Positions 43,303-53,001 of a stretch of DNA of 64,000 nt are shown here, piece after piece. The position numbers and the translations under genes are program-made. The stretch's first letter is position 1. Every line of letters begins with the position of its first letter. The stretch is taken from assembly GCA_016779205.1 (NCBI GenBank), contig JADHOC010000020.1, positions 1 through 64,000 of the forward strand. The letters run 5' to 3'. The notes under the pieces were generated by a model. The model had not been told where the DNA came from. It searched no databases and worked only from the letters and a program-made list of their open reading frames with translations. The DNA is from Planctomycetota bacterium (GTDB lineage: Bacteria > Planctomycetota > UBA1135 > GCA-002686595).

Positions 43303-44124
43303 ATGACACGCCGCACGCTCTCGATTCCACGCCTGGCGGCCCTGCTCGCCGGGCTGACCCTGGTGCTGGGCTGGCGCTCGGTGGACCCACCATTCGATCA
43401 TGGTCACAGCGGGCTGGCGGCCGTGCTCGACGAGGTGCTTGAGGAGGAGCTGGTGGACTACGCCGCCCTCCGCCGGGCTCCGGAGCCCCTCGACTCGTAC
43501 CTCGCGGCGCTGGCGTCGGTCACGCCTCGGCAGGTTCAGGGGTGGTCGCGAGCCCAGCGGTTCGCCTTCTGGATCAACGCCTACAACGCCTTCACGTTGC
43601 AGCTGGTGCGCGACGAGGGCCCGGTCAAGAGCATCAAGGAGATCGGAGGGTGGTTCGGCTCTCCCTGGAGGCGGCGCTTCATCCCCTTGGGTTCGTTCGA
43701 TCCGAAGGGGAAGGGCCGCAGGCTGTCCCTCGATGACATCGAGCACCGGATCCTCCGACCGGGGTTCAAGGACGCCCGGTTGCACGCGGCCGTCAACTGC
43801 GCGTCCCGCGGCTGTCCACCGCTGCGCCCGGAGCCCTATCAGGCCGTCACCCTGGAGCGGCAGCTCACCGAGCAGGCTCGTTCATGGCTGCTGGACCGGG
43901 GCCGCAATGACCTCCGCGTGGATCGAGGGGCCGTCCGGGTCTCGAGGATCTTCGACTGGTACGAGGAGGACTTCGGCGATGGGGACGCAGAGGTTGTGGG
44001 CTGGATCGCCAGCCAGCTCGAGGAGGGTCCCCAGGCGGCCGCTCTTCGGGCCGCGGGGCCGGGGGTCAAGGTCCGCTATCTGGACTACGACTGGGGCATC
44101 AACGCACTGCCGGAGCGCCGGTGA
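43303..44124 (+). CDS. DUF547 domain protein, exported
   Basis: A 273-residue protein. An N-terminal hydrophobic segment (LAALLAGLTLVLGW) suggests export. The DUF547 core is clear: VDYAALRRAPEPLDSYLAAL, RAQRFAFWINAYNAFTLQLV, GSFDPKGKGRRLSLDDIEHRIL, ARLHAAVNCASRGCPPLRPEP and a final RVSRIFDWYEEDFG. The family has an invariant Cys/His/Asn group (VNCASRGCPPL) and a papain-like fold has been suggested, but no activity is established. The start at ATG 43303 gives the signal segment at once. Confidence 0.9.
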   Translation: MTRRTLSIPRLAALLAGLTLVLGWRSVDPPFDHGHSGLAAVLDEVLEEELVDYAALRRAPEPLDSYLAALASVTPRQVQGWSRAQRFAFWINAYNAFTLQLVRDEGPVKSIKEIGGWFGSPWRRRFIPLGSFDPKGKGRRLSLDDIEHRILRPGFKDARLHAAVNCASRGCPPLRPEPYQAVTLERQLTEQARSWLLDRGRNDLRVDRGAVRVSRIFDWYEEDFGDGDAEVVGWIASQLEEGPQAAALRAAGPGVKVRYLDYDWGINALPERR

Positions 44125-44204
44125 GCTGGCTGGTGACCGCCCCGCACCGGAACCACGCCGTCAGCGCCCATTGCCCCGGACCCGGCAGGGTATTCTCGCC
44201 CCCC

Positions 44205-45329
44205 ATGAAGCCAGCTCCGACGACCTACTGGGACTACATCCGGGTGGAAGAACTCCTCTCCCTCCAGCAGGGGCTCGCCACGGATGACGAGGAGATCACG
44301 AACGAGGAGGCGTTGTTCGTGACCGTTCATCAGGTCTACGAGCTCTGGTTCAAGCTCGTCCTCCGCGACCTGAAGAGCGCCCGGGACCTCTTCATGGCCC
44401 CGCGGGTCGCCGAGCAGGAGCTCTCCGGAGCGGTGGAGCGACTCCGGCGGATCGCGACCATCTTCCGGGTGGCGGTCGAGCACTTCGCCGTCGTCGAGAC
44501 GATCTCTACCCGGGCCTACCTGGGCTTCCGCGACAAGCTGATGCCGGCGAGCGGGTTCCAGAGCGCTCAGCTCAGGCAGATCGAGGTCCTCTTCGGACTC
44601 GAGGAGTCCGACAGGATCCCGTTGGGCCCTCCCGGGAGTCACCTCGCCGCCCTGGAGAAGCCGGGCGGTGGGTCGAGCCCGGCGCTGCGCCGGGTCGAGG
44701 AGACCATGGCCGACGGCCCGAACCTGAAGGAGGCGATCGAGGCGTGGCTGGCGCGGACGCCGATCGACGCCACCCTCGACGCCGATGGCGAGGTGGAGAG
44801 CGACGCCGACGGCTTCGTGGAGCGGTACCTCGAGGCGCACCGGCGGGTGATCGGTCGGACGAGGGATCACGCGGAGGCCGTGGCGGCTGAGACGGGCCGG
44901 GACGTGGAGCTGGCCCAGGAGCGCCTCGCCGCGAACTACGAGAGAGAGCGAGCCTCCGTGGAGGAGTTCCTCTCCCCCGCCGACCCGGAGGTCCGCGCCG
45001 CTTCGGGACCGGTTCGGGCCGCCCTGGTCTTCCTCGAGTCGTACAGGGAGCTACCGCTGCTGGCCTGGCCGCGGGAGGTCCTCGCAGCGCTCCTCGAGGT
45101 CGAGCAGGGCTTCGTGATCTTCCGCCAGCGTCACGCGCGCATGGTCGAGCGGGTCATCGGGCGGCGGACGGGGACCGGCGGGAGTGCAGGGGTCGACTAC
45201 CTCGACAAGACGGCCCTGGAGTATCGGATCTTCAAGGACATCTGGGCTGTCCGGACGGTCTTGCTCCCCGTGGAGGATGTCCCCGAGCTGCGTGATCCGG
45301 CCTTCTACGGCTTTGGGCCCCGGGATTGA
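44205..45329 (+). CDS. kynA: Tryptophan 2,3-dioxygenase
   Basis: A 374-residue haem enzyme that opens the indole ring of L-tryptophan to N-formylkynurenine. The diagnostic FVTVHQVYELWFK (38-50) supplies substrate contacts, GFQSAQLRQIE follows, and the haem-ligating histidine is His310 in QRHARMVERVIG, before TGTGGSAGVDYLDKTA. Length and motif order are those of the tetrameric bacterial enzymes. The start is ATG 44205, 80 bases after DUF547. No kynureninase or formamidase is present in the window, so the rest of the pathway must be elsewhere or absent. Confidence 0.95.
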   Translation: MKPAPTTYWDYIRVEELLSLQQGLATDDEEITNEEALFVTVHQVYELWFKLVLRDLKSARDLFMAPRVAEQELSGAVERLRRIATIFRVAVEHFAVVETISTRAYLGFRDKLMPASGFQSAQLRQIEVLFGLEESDRIPLGPPGSHLAALEKPGGGSSPALRRVEETMADGPNLKEAIEAWLARTPIDATLDADGEVESDADGFVERYLEAHRRVIGRTRDHAEAVAAETGRDVELAQERLAANYERERASVEEFLSPADPEVRAASGPVRAALVFLESYRELPLLAWPREVLAALLEVEQGFVIFRQRHARMVERVIGRRTGTGGSAGVDYLDKTALEYRIFKDIWAVRTVLLPVEDVPELRDPAFYGFGPRD

Positions 45330-45425
45330 TGATACGGGTGGGTCGGTCTAGCTTGAACCTGTTGATGGATTCACACTCCCTTGATTCGTCCCGGCGACCC
45401 TGCGCACCTCAAAAGTGAGCATCTC

Positions 45426-46109
45426 ATGGGAAAAGAGACCATCCTGATCGTCGAAGACGACCCCGACATTGTCGAGCTCCTCGAGTACTCCCTCGAGCGG
45501 GAGGGCTACACCGTCCTCATCGCGAGGAACGGAGAGAAGGGGCTCTCCGAGGCGAAGCGCCGCAAGCCTGCGCTGGTCCTCCTCGATCTCATGTTGCCCG
45601 GCCTGGACGGGCTACAGGTCTGCCGGGCGCTCAAGGAGGACAGCGGCACCAAGGCCATCCCGGTCATGATGCTCACCGCGCGCGGCGAGGAGAGCGACGT
45701 GGTGGTGGGACTCGAGTTCGGCGCCGATGACTACGTGCGCAAGCCCTTCAGCCCACGGGAGCTGATCGCACGGATCCGAGCCGTCCTGCGGCGTGGCCAG
45801 CCGGCCGCGGAGGCCCGCCTGCGGATCGAGCTGGGCCCGGTCACGCTCGACAAGGAGCGTCACGAGGTCACCATCGATGACGTCCCGGTGGTCTTCACGC
45901 GGTCGGAATTCCGGCTCCTGTGGCGCCTCGCAAAGTACCCCGGACGGGTCTACACCCGTGACGAGCTCGTGGAGAGCCTGACGGATGGGGAGGCGGTGAT
46001 CCTCGACCGGAACATCGACGTCCACGTGAGCTCGATCCGGAAGAAACTCGGGCCCCACGGCGGCATCATCGTCACGGTGCGCGGCGTGGGCTACAAGGTG
46101 ATCGACTGA
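45426..46109 (+). CDS. PhoB/OmpR-type response regulator
   Basis: A 227-residue two-component regulator. The receiver domain has the acidic pocket ILIVEDDPD, phosphoacceptor Asp54 (VLLDLMLPG), Thr in MMLTARGE and Lys106 (VRKPFSP). The C-terminal winged helix is TRSEFRLLWRLAKYPGRVYTRDEL and HVSSIRKKLGPHGGIIVTVRGVGYKV, broken here into two parts. ATG 45426 is chosen over a longer in-frame start. The sensor kinase gene follows 114 bases on. The phosphate-porin-like gene across from the pair suggests a Pho-type role, by inference; I found no clear Pho box. Confidence 0.92.
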   Translation: MGKETILIVEDDPDIVELLEYSLEREGYTVLIARNGEKGLSEAKRRKPALVLLDLMLPGLDGLQVCRALKEDSGTKAIPVMMLTARGEESDVVVGLEFGADDYVRKPFSPRELIARIRAVLRRGQPAAEARLRIELGPVTLDKERHEVTIDDVPVVFTRSEFRLLWRLAKYPGRVYTRDELVESLTDGEAVILDRNIDVHVSSIRKKLGPHGGIIVTVRGVGYKVID

Positions 46110-46223
46110 GCCTGGGGGGCCGGGAGGTCCGACCTGGACCTCGGGGCTCGCCCCCGGTCGACCAATCTCGAGGGTTGAACTCCTTCACCCTCGGGGAGTC
46201 CAGTCGGTAGTTTGGCTCCCGCG

Positions 46224-48011
46224 ATGTTTCGCTCGAAGTTCTTCTGGCGGCTGTTCAGCTCCTACGCGCTCCTCATCTTCCTGACCGTCGGCGCCATCGG
46301 GGCGCTGGTGCACGACAAGTACAGCCGCAGCCTCCAGGAGCAGGTCATCACCGACCTGCGGAACGTGGCCGTGGCGTTGGGGGAGCTCTCGCAGGACGAC
46401 TTCAGCGGGGTGGACCGCCGCTACCTCCGACGCAGGGTCGCCGAGGTCAGCCTGCGCACCGGGCGCCGGATCACCATGATCCAGCGTGACGGCAACGTGC
46501 TCGCGGACTCCGAGAAGGACCCGGACACCATGGAGAACCACCTCCGGGGGAGACGAGAGATCCGGGACGCGATCACGCTCGGGGAGGGCTCCGCGGTCCG
46601 AACGAGCACGACGACCGGTGAGGAGACCCTGTACGTCGCCGTGTGCCGGGACCACGACCGGGACCTGGGCGGCCTCGTTCGGGTCGCGGTGCTCACGGAG
46701 TCGCTCACGCAGAAGAAGCGGGAGGTCGCACGCCTGCTCTTCCTCGGCGCGCTCATCGCGAGCCTGCCGGCGCTCCTCGTCGGGGCGCTCCTGGTGAGGC
46801 GCGTCTCGACCCCGCTGGTCCAGATGCGTGCCGTGGCTGTCGCCATGAGCGGCGGAGACTACGCGGCGGCGTCGCGTATCCCCAAGCAGGCCCGAGGTGG
46901 GGATGAGGTCGGCGACCTCGCGTTGTCTTTCGAACAGCTCGGGGAGGACATCAACAAGCAGGTGGCGGACCTGACCGCGGGCCAGGAGCGACTGCGCGCC
47001 ATGGTTGCTGGAATGACCGAAGGGGTGCTCGCGCTGGACGACCGCGACCGTCTCACCTTCTCGAACCACGCCGCGCGGACGTTGCTCGGCCTGAGGGACG
47101 ACGACCCCGATCCGGTGGCGTGGCGCGACGGAAAGCTGGCCGGGCTGGTGGAGCTCGTCCACCAGGCTCGGTCCACGGAAATCCCGGCGCGGAAGGAGCT
47201 GGAGCTGAGTGAGACCGACGACACCGCCATCGTCCACGCCCAGGCCCATAGCTTCCAGGACGGTGACGTCGTCGGGGTCGTGGTGGTGCTCAATGACGTC
47301 TCGGAGGTCCGGAGGCTGGAGCGCATTCGCCGCGACTTCGTCGCCAACGTCAGCCACGAACTCAAGACGCCCCTGACCAATATCCGGGGGTACGTGGAGA
47401 TGCTGATGAATGGGGCAGGGGCCGATGAGGACCGAGGTCAGCGGTTCCTGGAGATCGTTCAGAAGAATGCGCTCCGGCTCAATCATCTCGTGATGGACCT
47501 GCTCAGCCTCGCCCGCATCGAGGAGAACGGCAGCCGCCCGGCGCTCTCGCCGGTGGACCTGCGAGCATTCGTCGAGGAGGGGGTGCGCCGGCACGAGCCC
47601 ACCGCGGTCCGGCGAGAGCAGAGCGTGACGGTGGAGGGGGACGAGGGAGAGCTGAGGGCCATGGCGGACCGCGAGGCGCTCCGGCAGGTGTTCGACAACC
47701 TCCTCGACAACGCCCTCAAGTACACCCCCACCGGGGGCAAGGTCGTCGTCAGCCTTCGACGCGAGCAGGGCAAGGCGGTCCTCTCCGTGACCGACAACGG
47801 CATCGGTATCCCGCAGGAGGACCAGGCGAGGATCTTCGAGCGGTTCTATCGAGTCGACAAGGCGCGCTCGCTCGAGGTCGGGGGGACCGGGCTTGGGCTC
47901 TCCATCGTGAAGCACCTCGTCCAGTGGCTCGATGGAACGATCGAGCTGGACAGCACCCCGGGCGTCGGGAGCACGTTCCGTGTCTACCTGAACCTGGCCC
48001 CGGTGGACTAG
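46224..48011 (+). CDS. PhoR-type sensor histidine kinase
   Basis: A 595-residue membrane kinase. Two membrane helices (YALLIFLTVGAIGALVH and LLFLGALIASLPALLVGALL) flank a 150-residue periplasmic sensor part. A HAMP-like stretch (RRVSTPLVQMRAVAVAMSGGDY) and a PAS domain (VAGMTEGVLALDDRDRLTFSN) precede the kinase core: His378 in FVANVSHELKTPLTNIRG, N-box DNLLDNALKYTPTGGK, G1 VTDNGIGIPQEDQ, and G2 GGTGLGLSIVKHLV. This order matches PhoR/WalK-type kinases. ATG 46224 is chosen over TTG 46212. The stop codon overlaps that of the convergent porin gene. Confidence 0.93.
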   Translation: MFRSKFFWRLFSSYALLIFLTVGAIGALVHDKYSRSLQEQVITDLRNVAVALGELSQDDFSGVDRRYLRRRVAEVSLRTGRRITMIQRDGNVLADSEKDPDTMENHLRGRREIRDAITLGEGSAVRTSTTTGEETLYVAVCRDHDRDLGGLVRVAVLTESLTQKKREVARLLFLGALIASLPALLVGALLVRRVSTPLVQMRAVAVAMSGGDYAAASRIPKQARGGDEVGDLALSFEQLGEDINKQVADLTAGQERLRAMVAGMTEGVLALDDRDRLTFSNHAARTLLGLRDDDPDPVAWRDGKLAGLVELVHQARSTEIPARKELELSETDDTAIVHAQAHSFQDGDVVGVVVVLNDVSEVRRLERIRRDFVANVSHELKTPLTNIRGYVEMLMNGAGADEDRGQRFLEIVQKNALRLNHLVMDLLSLARIEENGSRPALSPVDLRAFVEEGVRRHEPTAVRREQSVTVEGDEGELRAMADREALRQVFDNLLDNALKYTPTGGKVVVSLRREQGKAVLSVTDNGIGIPQEDQARIFERFYRVDKARSLEVGGTGLGLSIVKHLVQWLDGTIELDSTPGVGSTFRVYLNLAPVD

Positions 48012-49246
48012 ATCTGCACCTGGAGCCGAGCGAGGGCGGCCCAGCCCTCCTCGCTGGATCCGCCGGCGGGGGCGGCGCTGACGCCGATCCAGTGGAGCAT
48101 CAGCCGCGTCGTCGGGCTGAGGTAGAAGTTGAGCCCGGTCTCCAGATCGAGGACGCGCCCTGCTCCGACCGATCCCCCGGTCAGGTCCGTGTAGCTCAGG
48201 CGCGCCACGGCCTCCATGGCGTGCCAGCCGCCGCCGCCGGGGCGGATGGCGCCGTCGACCCTCGGCGGCCCCAGCGCGCCGCGGCCGCGGGCCCAGCTCG
48301 TCTCCCCCGCGCCGAGGAAGCGCGAGACGGAGAGGTAGCCACCGGAGAGGAAGGACTCGCCGTTGACCCCGTTGGCGTCATCGATCCAGAGGCCGAAGGC
48401 CTCGGACTGTGCGGTCCAGGGCCCCTCGCGGAGGAGGGCCTCGACGCCCCCGACGACGGCGCGGTCCGCGGCGATCGAGCCGGTGTCGGCGATCCTCTCC
48501 AGGAGCCTCGACCCCGTGGTGCCGCGGAACACCAGCAGGTCCCCCCTCGGGTCCCTCAGGGAGATGGACCCGCCCGCTTGCGTCAGGCCCTGACCGTCGC
48601 CCTGCCAGACCGCTCGGAGGGTGATCGCCCGCTCGTCGAGGGCCTCGTCCGGAAAGGGGAGGCCGTCGGTGCGACGGAAGGCGCCGGCCTGGAGGAGCCC
48701 GTGCGCCGACCGAAGCGAGGCCTGACCGCCGCGTGATCGGCCCGGTGTGAACGTGTTGGTCGCGGTGGAGCGCTCGATGAACGGGAGGTAGGTGACGCTG
48801 GTCATCGCCTCCAGCCCGAAGGGCTCCCGGAACTCGCCGACGCGCACGTCGCTGTCCTCGATCCCGCCCCCCGAGAAGATGCCGTCGTATCGGGCGTAGA
48901 GGTCGAGCCAGCGCACCTCAAGATCCTTGAAGTCCACCTGGGCGCGGAGCCGGAACGGCCTCAGCGCTGACCCCTCGGCGCCGCGGAGGTCGAGGAGCGC
49001 CCGCGCGCGGCGGACATCGGCGGCGTCCCCTTCGCCGGCCGCCGGGCCCAGCGCCCCGAGGCGCGATTCCGCGAGGTCCGCGTGCAGGCGCAGGCGCAAT
49101 CGGGCGTCCACGCTCCCGGCCCGGGCCTTGAGCCCCTCTCCCAGCGAGTAGCGGGGGGGCACCGGCGGCTCTCCTGCCTCCTGGCCGAGGGCGGTGGGGG
49201 AGCAGAGCGCGCAAGAATACGCGAGGGTTCCGAGGAGGCGCCGCAC
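48008..49246 (-). CDS. Phosphate-selective porin-like outer membrane protein (OprP/OprO type)
   Basis: A 412-residue outer-membrane beta-barrel protein from GTG 49246. A signal peptide ends at SPTALG. Porin O/P hallmarks are FRLRAQVDFKDLEVRWLDLYA, VRVGEFREPFGLEAMTSVTYLPFIERS cut as VGEFREPFGLEAMTSV and LPFIERS, and barrel strands at the end (LDLETGLNFYLSPTTRLMLHW). The final residue is hydrophobic but not Phe. Its location against PhoB/PhoR-like genes supports an anion/phosphate uptake role, but pore selectivity cannot be read from the sequence. Confidence 0.85.
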   Translation of the reverse strand: MRRLLGTLAYSCALCSPTALGQEAGEPPVPPRYSLGEGLKARAGSVDARLRLRLHADLAESRLGALGPAAGEGDAADVRRARALLDLRGAEGSALRPFRLRAQVDFKDLEVRWLDLYARYDGIFSGGGIEDSDVRVGEFREPFGLEAMTSVTYLPFIERSTATNTFTPGRSRGGQASLRSAHGLLQAGAFRRTDGLPFPDEALDERAITLRAVWQGDGQGLTQAGGSISLRDPRGDLLVFRGTTGSRLLERIADTGSIAADRAVVGGVEALLREGPWTAQSEAFGLWIDDANGVNGESFLSGGYLSVSRFLGAGETSWARGRGALGPPRVDGAIRPGGGGWHAMEAVARLSYTDLTGGSVGAGRVLDLETGLNFYLSPTTRLMLHWIGVSAAPAGGSSEEGWAALARLQVQI

Positions 49247-49278
49247 CCGTTGAGCCTATCAGGCCCCGGCTCTGCCCC

Positions 49279-51093
49279 TCACCTCGAGAGGTGACCCAGG
49301 TCGGAGTCTCCCATCTCGATACCACCCCCTGGAAAGTACTCCGCCCAGCGTCGGTCGACGGTCGCAGCCGTCTCGGGATCGCAGAAGAGCTCCGCGGGGT
49401 AGTCCGGCTTCATCCGCGCGTCGATGACGATCGGCGGAGTGAAGGAGGGGTGGTGGTGGACGAGCTCCACCTCGCGAGCGAACAGGTCGCGGGCCGGGTC
49501 GAACCGGGTGAACGTGGTCCAGAGGAAGTTCATGGCGCTCCGGCTCGCCGCCTGGGCGTCGTCGACAAGGACCACGAGGGGCCAGTCCTCGAAGGCCGGG
49601 TCGCCGGCCACGAGCGCGGCCGCGTCCGGGGCGTCGGCGTGGGGGGGGCACTCCACGCAGAGCGCGCCATCGGTGAACACCTCGACGCGCCCGGCGGGGC
49701 GGGCTGGGGTCCCCACGAAGGTCTCCGGGAGCTTGCGCCGCGGCTCGCCGAGGCCGAGCAGGACACCCTTGCTGCCCTCGTTGATCCGCGGGCCCGCGTA
49801 GTCGAGGGAGTCCATGGAGAGGTTGGAGAGCACGAACAGGTCGGTGCGGAAGTCCGCCCGCTCGAGGATGTGCCGCAGGGTGGCGGCGAAGTCCTTCAGC
49901 TCAACCGGCCGGTCCGTGGCCAGCAGGAACTTGGTCAGCGAGAGCTGGCCCTCGCCGAGGATCCGGAAGGCGGAGACCATCGCCTCGCGCCGGTAGCGCT
50001 CCCGGACCACCGCCGCTGCCAGCGCGTGGTAGCCGGTCTCACCGTAGCTCCACAGGTCGAGCACCCCGGGCATGGCGACCTTGGCGAGGGGCCCCAGGAG
50101 CTCCTGGAGGTAGTCGCCGATGAAGAAGTCCTCCTGCCGCGGCTTCCCGACGACGGTCGCGGGCCAGACCGCCTCCCGTCGGCGATAGATCGTGTCGCAC
50201 TGGAACCAGGGGTAGTCGTGCGTCTCCGAGTAGTACCCGTAGTGGTCCCCGAAGGGCCCCTCGGGCCGACGTGCGCCGGGCGTGATCTTGCCCGCGAGGA
50301 CGAACTCGGCGCGGGAGACGAGCGGGAGGTTGCCGCCGCCGTTCGGCCGGCACAGCTCGAGCCTCTTGCCGAGCACCAGGCTCGCGAGCAGCACCTCGGG
50401 GACGTTCTCCGGCAGCGGCGCGATGGCGGCGAGGACCAGCGCCGGCGGGCCGCCCACGTGCACGTGCACGGGGAGCGGGCGCCCGAGTCGCTCCGCCTCC
50501 GCCAGGTGAAAGCCGCCGCCCTTTCCGATCTGGGCGTGCATGCCGACGCCGCCGTCGTCGAACAGCTGGGCGCGGTACATGCCGAGGTTGAGCCCGCCGT
50601 TCTCGGGGTGGGCCGTGAGGACCAGGGGCAGGGTCACGAAGGGGCCGCCGTCCCGGGCCCAGGTGGTCAGCGCCGGGAGCTGGGAGAGGTCCGGCGAGCG
50701 GTCAATGACCTCGGTGACCGGGCCGCGTCGGCCCCGCTTCAGGCCGACCCGGGCCAGCGAGGCCAGGAGGGATCGCTGGGCCCAGAGCTTCTTCGGGGTG
50801 GGAGGGAGCGCCTCCTCGGGGAGGGCCGCGATGCGCTCGACGACCTCCTCGGGCCGGTCACCGAACGCGAGCTGGACGCGGCGGGCGGTCCCGAACAGGT
50901 TGGTCACCGCAGGGAACGCGGCGCCGCGCGGTCGCTTGAAGAGGATCGCAGGGCCGCCGGCGGCGATGACCCGCCGGTGGACCTCGGCCATCTCCAGGCG
51001 GGGGTCGACCTCCGCCTCGACCTCCACGAGCTCCCCCTCGGCCCTCAGGCGGTCCAGGAAGGCGGGGAGGTCCAGCGGTGCAGAGTGAGGCAT
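49279..51093 (-). CDS. UbiD family decarboxylase
   Basis: A 604-residue prenylated-FMN-dependent decarboxylase. UbiD motifs include DLPAFLDRLRAEGELVEVEA, AVTNLFGTARRVQLAFG, NLGMYRAQLFDDGGVGMHAQ, the active-site region EVLLASLVLGK and EFVLAGKI, and PEGPFGDHYGYYSE, followed by MKDFAATLRHI-like helices. UbiD enzymes depend on a UbiX flavin prenyltransferase, which is not in this window. Substrate could be 4-hydroxy-3-polyprenylbenzoate or another aromatic acid. The protein is longer than Escherichia coli UbiD, as in many UbiD-like decarboxylases. The start is ATG 51093. Confidence 0.9.
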   Translation of the reverse strand: MPHSAPLDLPAFLDRLRAEGELVEVEAEVDPRLEMAEVHRRVIAAGGPAILFKRPRGAAFPAVTNLFGTARRVQLAFGDRPEEVVERIAALPEEALPPTPKKLWAQRSLLASLARVGLKRGRRGPVTEVIDRSPDLSQLPALTTWARDGGPFVTLPLVLTAHPENGGLNLGMYRAQLFDDGGVGMHAQIGKGGGFHLAEAERLGRPLPVHVHVGGPPALVLAAIAPLPENVPEVLLASLVLGKRLELCRPNGGGNLPLVSRAEFVLAGKITPGARRPEGPFGDHYGYYSETHDYPWFQCDTIYRRREAVWPATVVGKPRQEDFFIGDYLQELLGPLAKVAMPGVLDLWSYGETGYHALAAAVVRERYRREAMVSAFRILGEGQLSLTKFLLATDRPVELKDFAATLRHILERADFRTDLFVLSNLSMDSLDYAGPRINEGSKGVLLGLGEPRRKLPETFVGTPARPAGRVEVFTDGALCVECPPHADAPDAAALVAGDPAFEDWPLVVLVDDAQAASRSAMNFLWTTFTRFDPARDLFAREVELVHHHPSFTPPIVIDARMKPDYPAELFCDPETAATVDRRWAEYFPGGGIEMGDSDLGHLSR

Positions 51094-51226
51094 GGATGTG
51101 AGAGGCGGGTTCACGGGGAGTCTAGTCCCATGACGGGCTTCACCGGAACCCGGGTGGGACCGTAGTGTTGATGTGTGGGCCCCCCGCTGCGCCAGCGAGA
51201 GGTCTCCAGATGCGACGCTTCGTCCA

Positions 51227-52972
51227 ATGATCCACCCCTTCCACTCCATCTCCGCCGGCCACCTCCTGCTCACCCTGTCGTTCCTGGGCAGTGGCCCTCC
51301 GGCAGCGAACACCTCGAGCGCCGCCCCCTCCGGCCTTGTTCCCCCGCCGGCGGCCGTCGGCGAAGGGGTGCCGGGAGAGGAGGAGGCGCACGGCCTCCCG
51401 TGGGACCGCCGGTCGGTGGAGCACGTCTGGAATCGCGCGGGCTTCGGCATCCGGGCAGAGGACGTGGACGCTTGGGTGGAGGCTGGCCCCAGGGCGCTGG
51501 TGGACCACCTGATGCGTCCCCGGCCGAGCGCTGGCGAGGGGGCGTGGGTCCCGTACCGCTACGAGCCGCTCCCGTACACCGCCGCCGACTACAACCGTGC
51601 GGAGGGGGACGAGAAGCGCGAGCTTCGGAAGCGGCGGAACCGGTGGTTCAAGGATCAGTTCGCGGCGTTCCGGGAGGGCTGGGTCGAGGGAATGGTCGCC
51701 GGTGAGGATCCCCTGCGCGATCGAATGACGCTGATGTGGCACGGCGTCTTCACCTCGTCCCTCGAGACCGTGAAGCGTCCCTCTCTGATCATCGAGCAGC
51801 ACCAAACCATCCGCTCCCTGGCGCTCGGGAGCTACTCGGAGCTGCTGCACGCGATGCTCGAGGACCCTGCGTTGCTGGTCTACCTCGACAACGACGACAA
51901 CCGGAAGGGCCGGCCCAACGAGAACCTCGCGCGTGAGGTCATGGAGCTCTTCTCCCTCGGCGAGGGGAACTACGGGGAGGCCGACATCAGCGAGGCCGCG
52001 CGCAGCCTCACGGGAGCCGGGGTGGCGCCGGCGCTGGACGTCGCCACCTATCGCTTCAACCCGAGGCGTCACGACGACGACGCCAAGACGATTCTCGGTG
52101 TCAGCGGGAATCACGGCCCCGCCGACCTCGCGGAGATCCTGCTGAGCCAGCCGGCCTGCGCGTCCTACATCGCGCGCACCGTGATCGAGTACCTCGAGGG
52201 AGTCCCTGCAGCGGACGATCGCGTGGAGGAGTATGCCGCCCGGCTCAGGGAGACGGGCTACGACGTCGGCTACCTCGTCGAGCGCCTCCTGCTGGACCCG
52301 CGCTTCTACCGCGACGAGGTGATCGGCGCGCGCGTCGCGAGCCCCATCGACTTCCTCGTGGGCAGCGCGATCCGCCTCGAGACCAAGCTGCCCGCCGGCT
52401 TCATCGTCGAGGCGGCAGCGGACCTCGGGCAGGACCTCTTCCAGCCGCCCAACGTGAAGGGGTGGGACGAGGGGCTCGCCTGGATCACGACCTCGACGTT
52501 CATGATGCGCGGCAACATCGCCGGGGCGATCGTCGGCGCGGTGGACGTCGAGACGCTGCGGGCGGACGCCACGGACATGATGGAGATGTCGGGCGCCATG
52601 GACGAGATGGGTCCGATGACGGGCAAGCAGAAGCGCAGGGCCGAGGGACAGCAGATCAAGCGCTACGAGGTGGCGGGGCTCGCCTCGGTCCTCCGGAAGG
52701 CGAAGTATGAGCCCAGCTCCATGGAGGCGCGGGCCGTGCGGGACGCTGGTGCGAGCACCGACCGGGAGGTGGTCGAGCTCCTCACGGAGCGGCTGCTCGC
52801 GATCGAACCACCGCAGGAGACGCTCCAGATGCTCGAGCTTGAGCTGCGCGAGATCCGCGATAAGTACGAGATCGAGGCGGCTGACCTGCCGCGCTTCCGG
52901 CGCAAGAACCAGCGCGCTCTCCACGAGTTCTCGCACCTCGTCCTCTCGTTGCCCGAGGCCCAGCTCCATTGA
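51227..52972 (+). CDS. DUF1800 domain protein
   Basis: A 581-residue protein with a probable signal segment (GHLLLTLSFLGSG). DUF1800 hallmarks are WDRRSVEHVWNRAGFGIRAED, RMTLMWHGVFTSSLETVKRPSLI (as MTLMWHGVFTSS), LLHAMLEDPALLVYLDNDDN, RPNENLAREVMELFSLGEGNY and FQPPNVKGWDEGLAWI. It overlaps the next gene's region and forms the DUF1800-DUF1501 pair common in planctomycetes. Function is unknown; the pair has been suggested to act in export-linked processing of secreted material, which I cannot confirm. ATG 51227 is the start chosen. Confidence 0.92.
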   Translation: MIHPFHSISAGHLLLTLSFLGSGPPAANTSSAAPSGLVPPPAAVGEGVPGEEEAHGLPWDRRSVEHVWNRAGFGIRAEDVDAWVEAGPRALVDHLMRPRPSAGEGAWVPYRYEPLPYTAADYNRAEGDEKRELRKRRNRWFKDQFAAFREGWVEGMVAGEDPLRDRMTLMWHGVFTSSLETVKRPSLIIEQHQTIRSLALGSYSELLHAMLEDPALLVYLDNDDNRKGRPNENLAREVMELFSLGEGNYGEADISEAARSLTGAGVAPALDVATYRFNPRRHDDDAKTILGVSGNHGPADLAEILLSQPACASYIARTVIEYLEGVPAADDRVEEYAARLRETGYDVGYLVERLLLDPRFYRDEVIGARVASPIDFLVGSAIRLETKLPAGFIVEAAADLGQDLFQPPNVKGWDEGLAWITTSTFMMRGNIAGAIVGAVDVETLRADATDMMEMSGAMDEMGPMTGKQKRRAEGQQIKRYEVAGLASVLRKAKYEPSSMEARAVRDAGASTDREVVELLTERLLAIEPPQETLQMLELELREIRDKYEIEAADLPRFRRKNQRALHEFSHLVLSLPEAQLH

Positions 52973-53001
52973 CCATGCTCGGTGTCCCCGAGGCCGATCC
53001 C

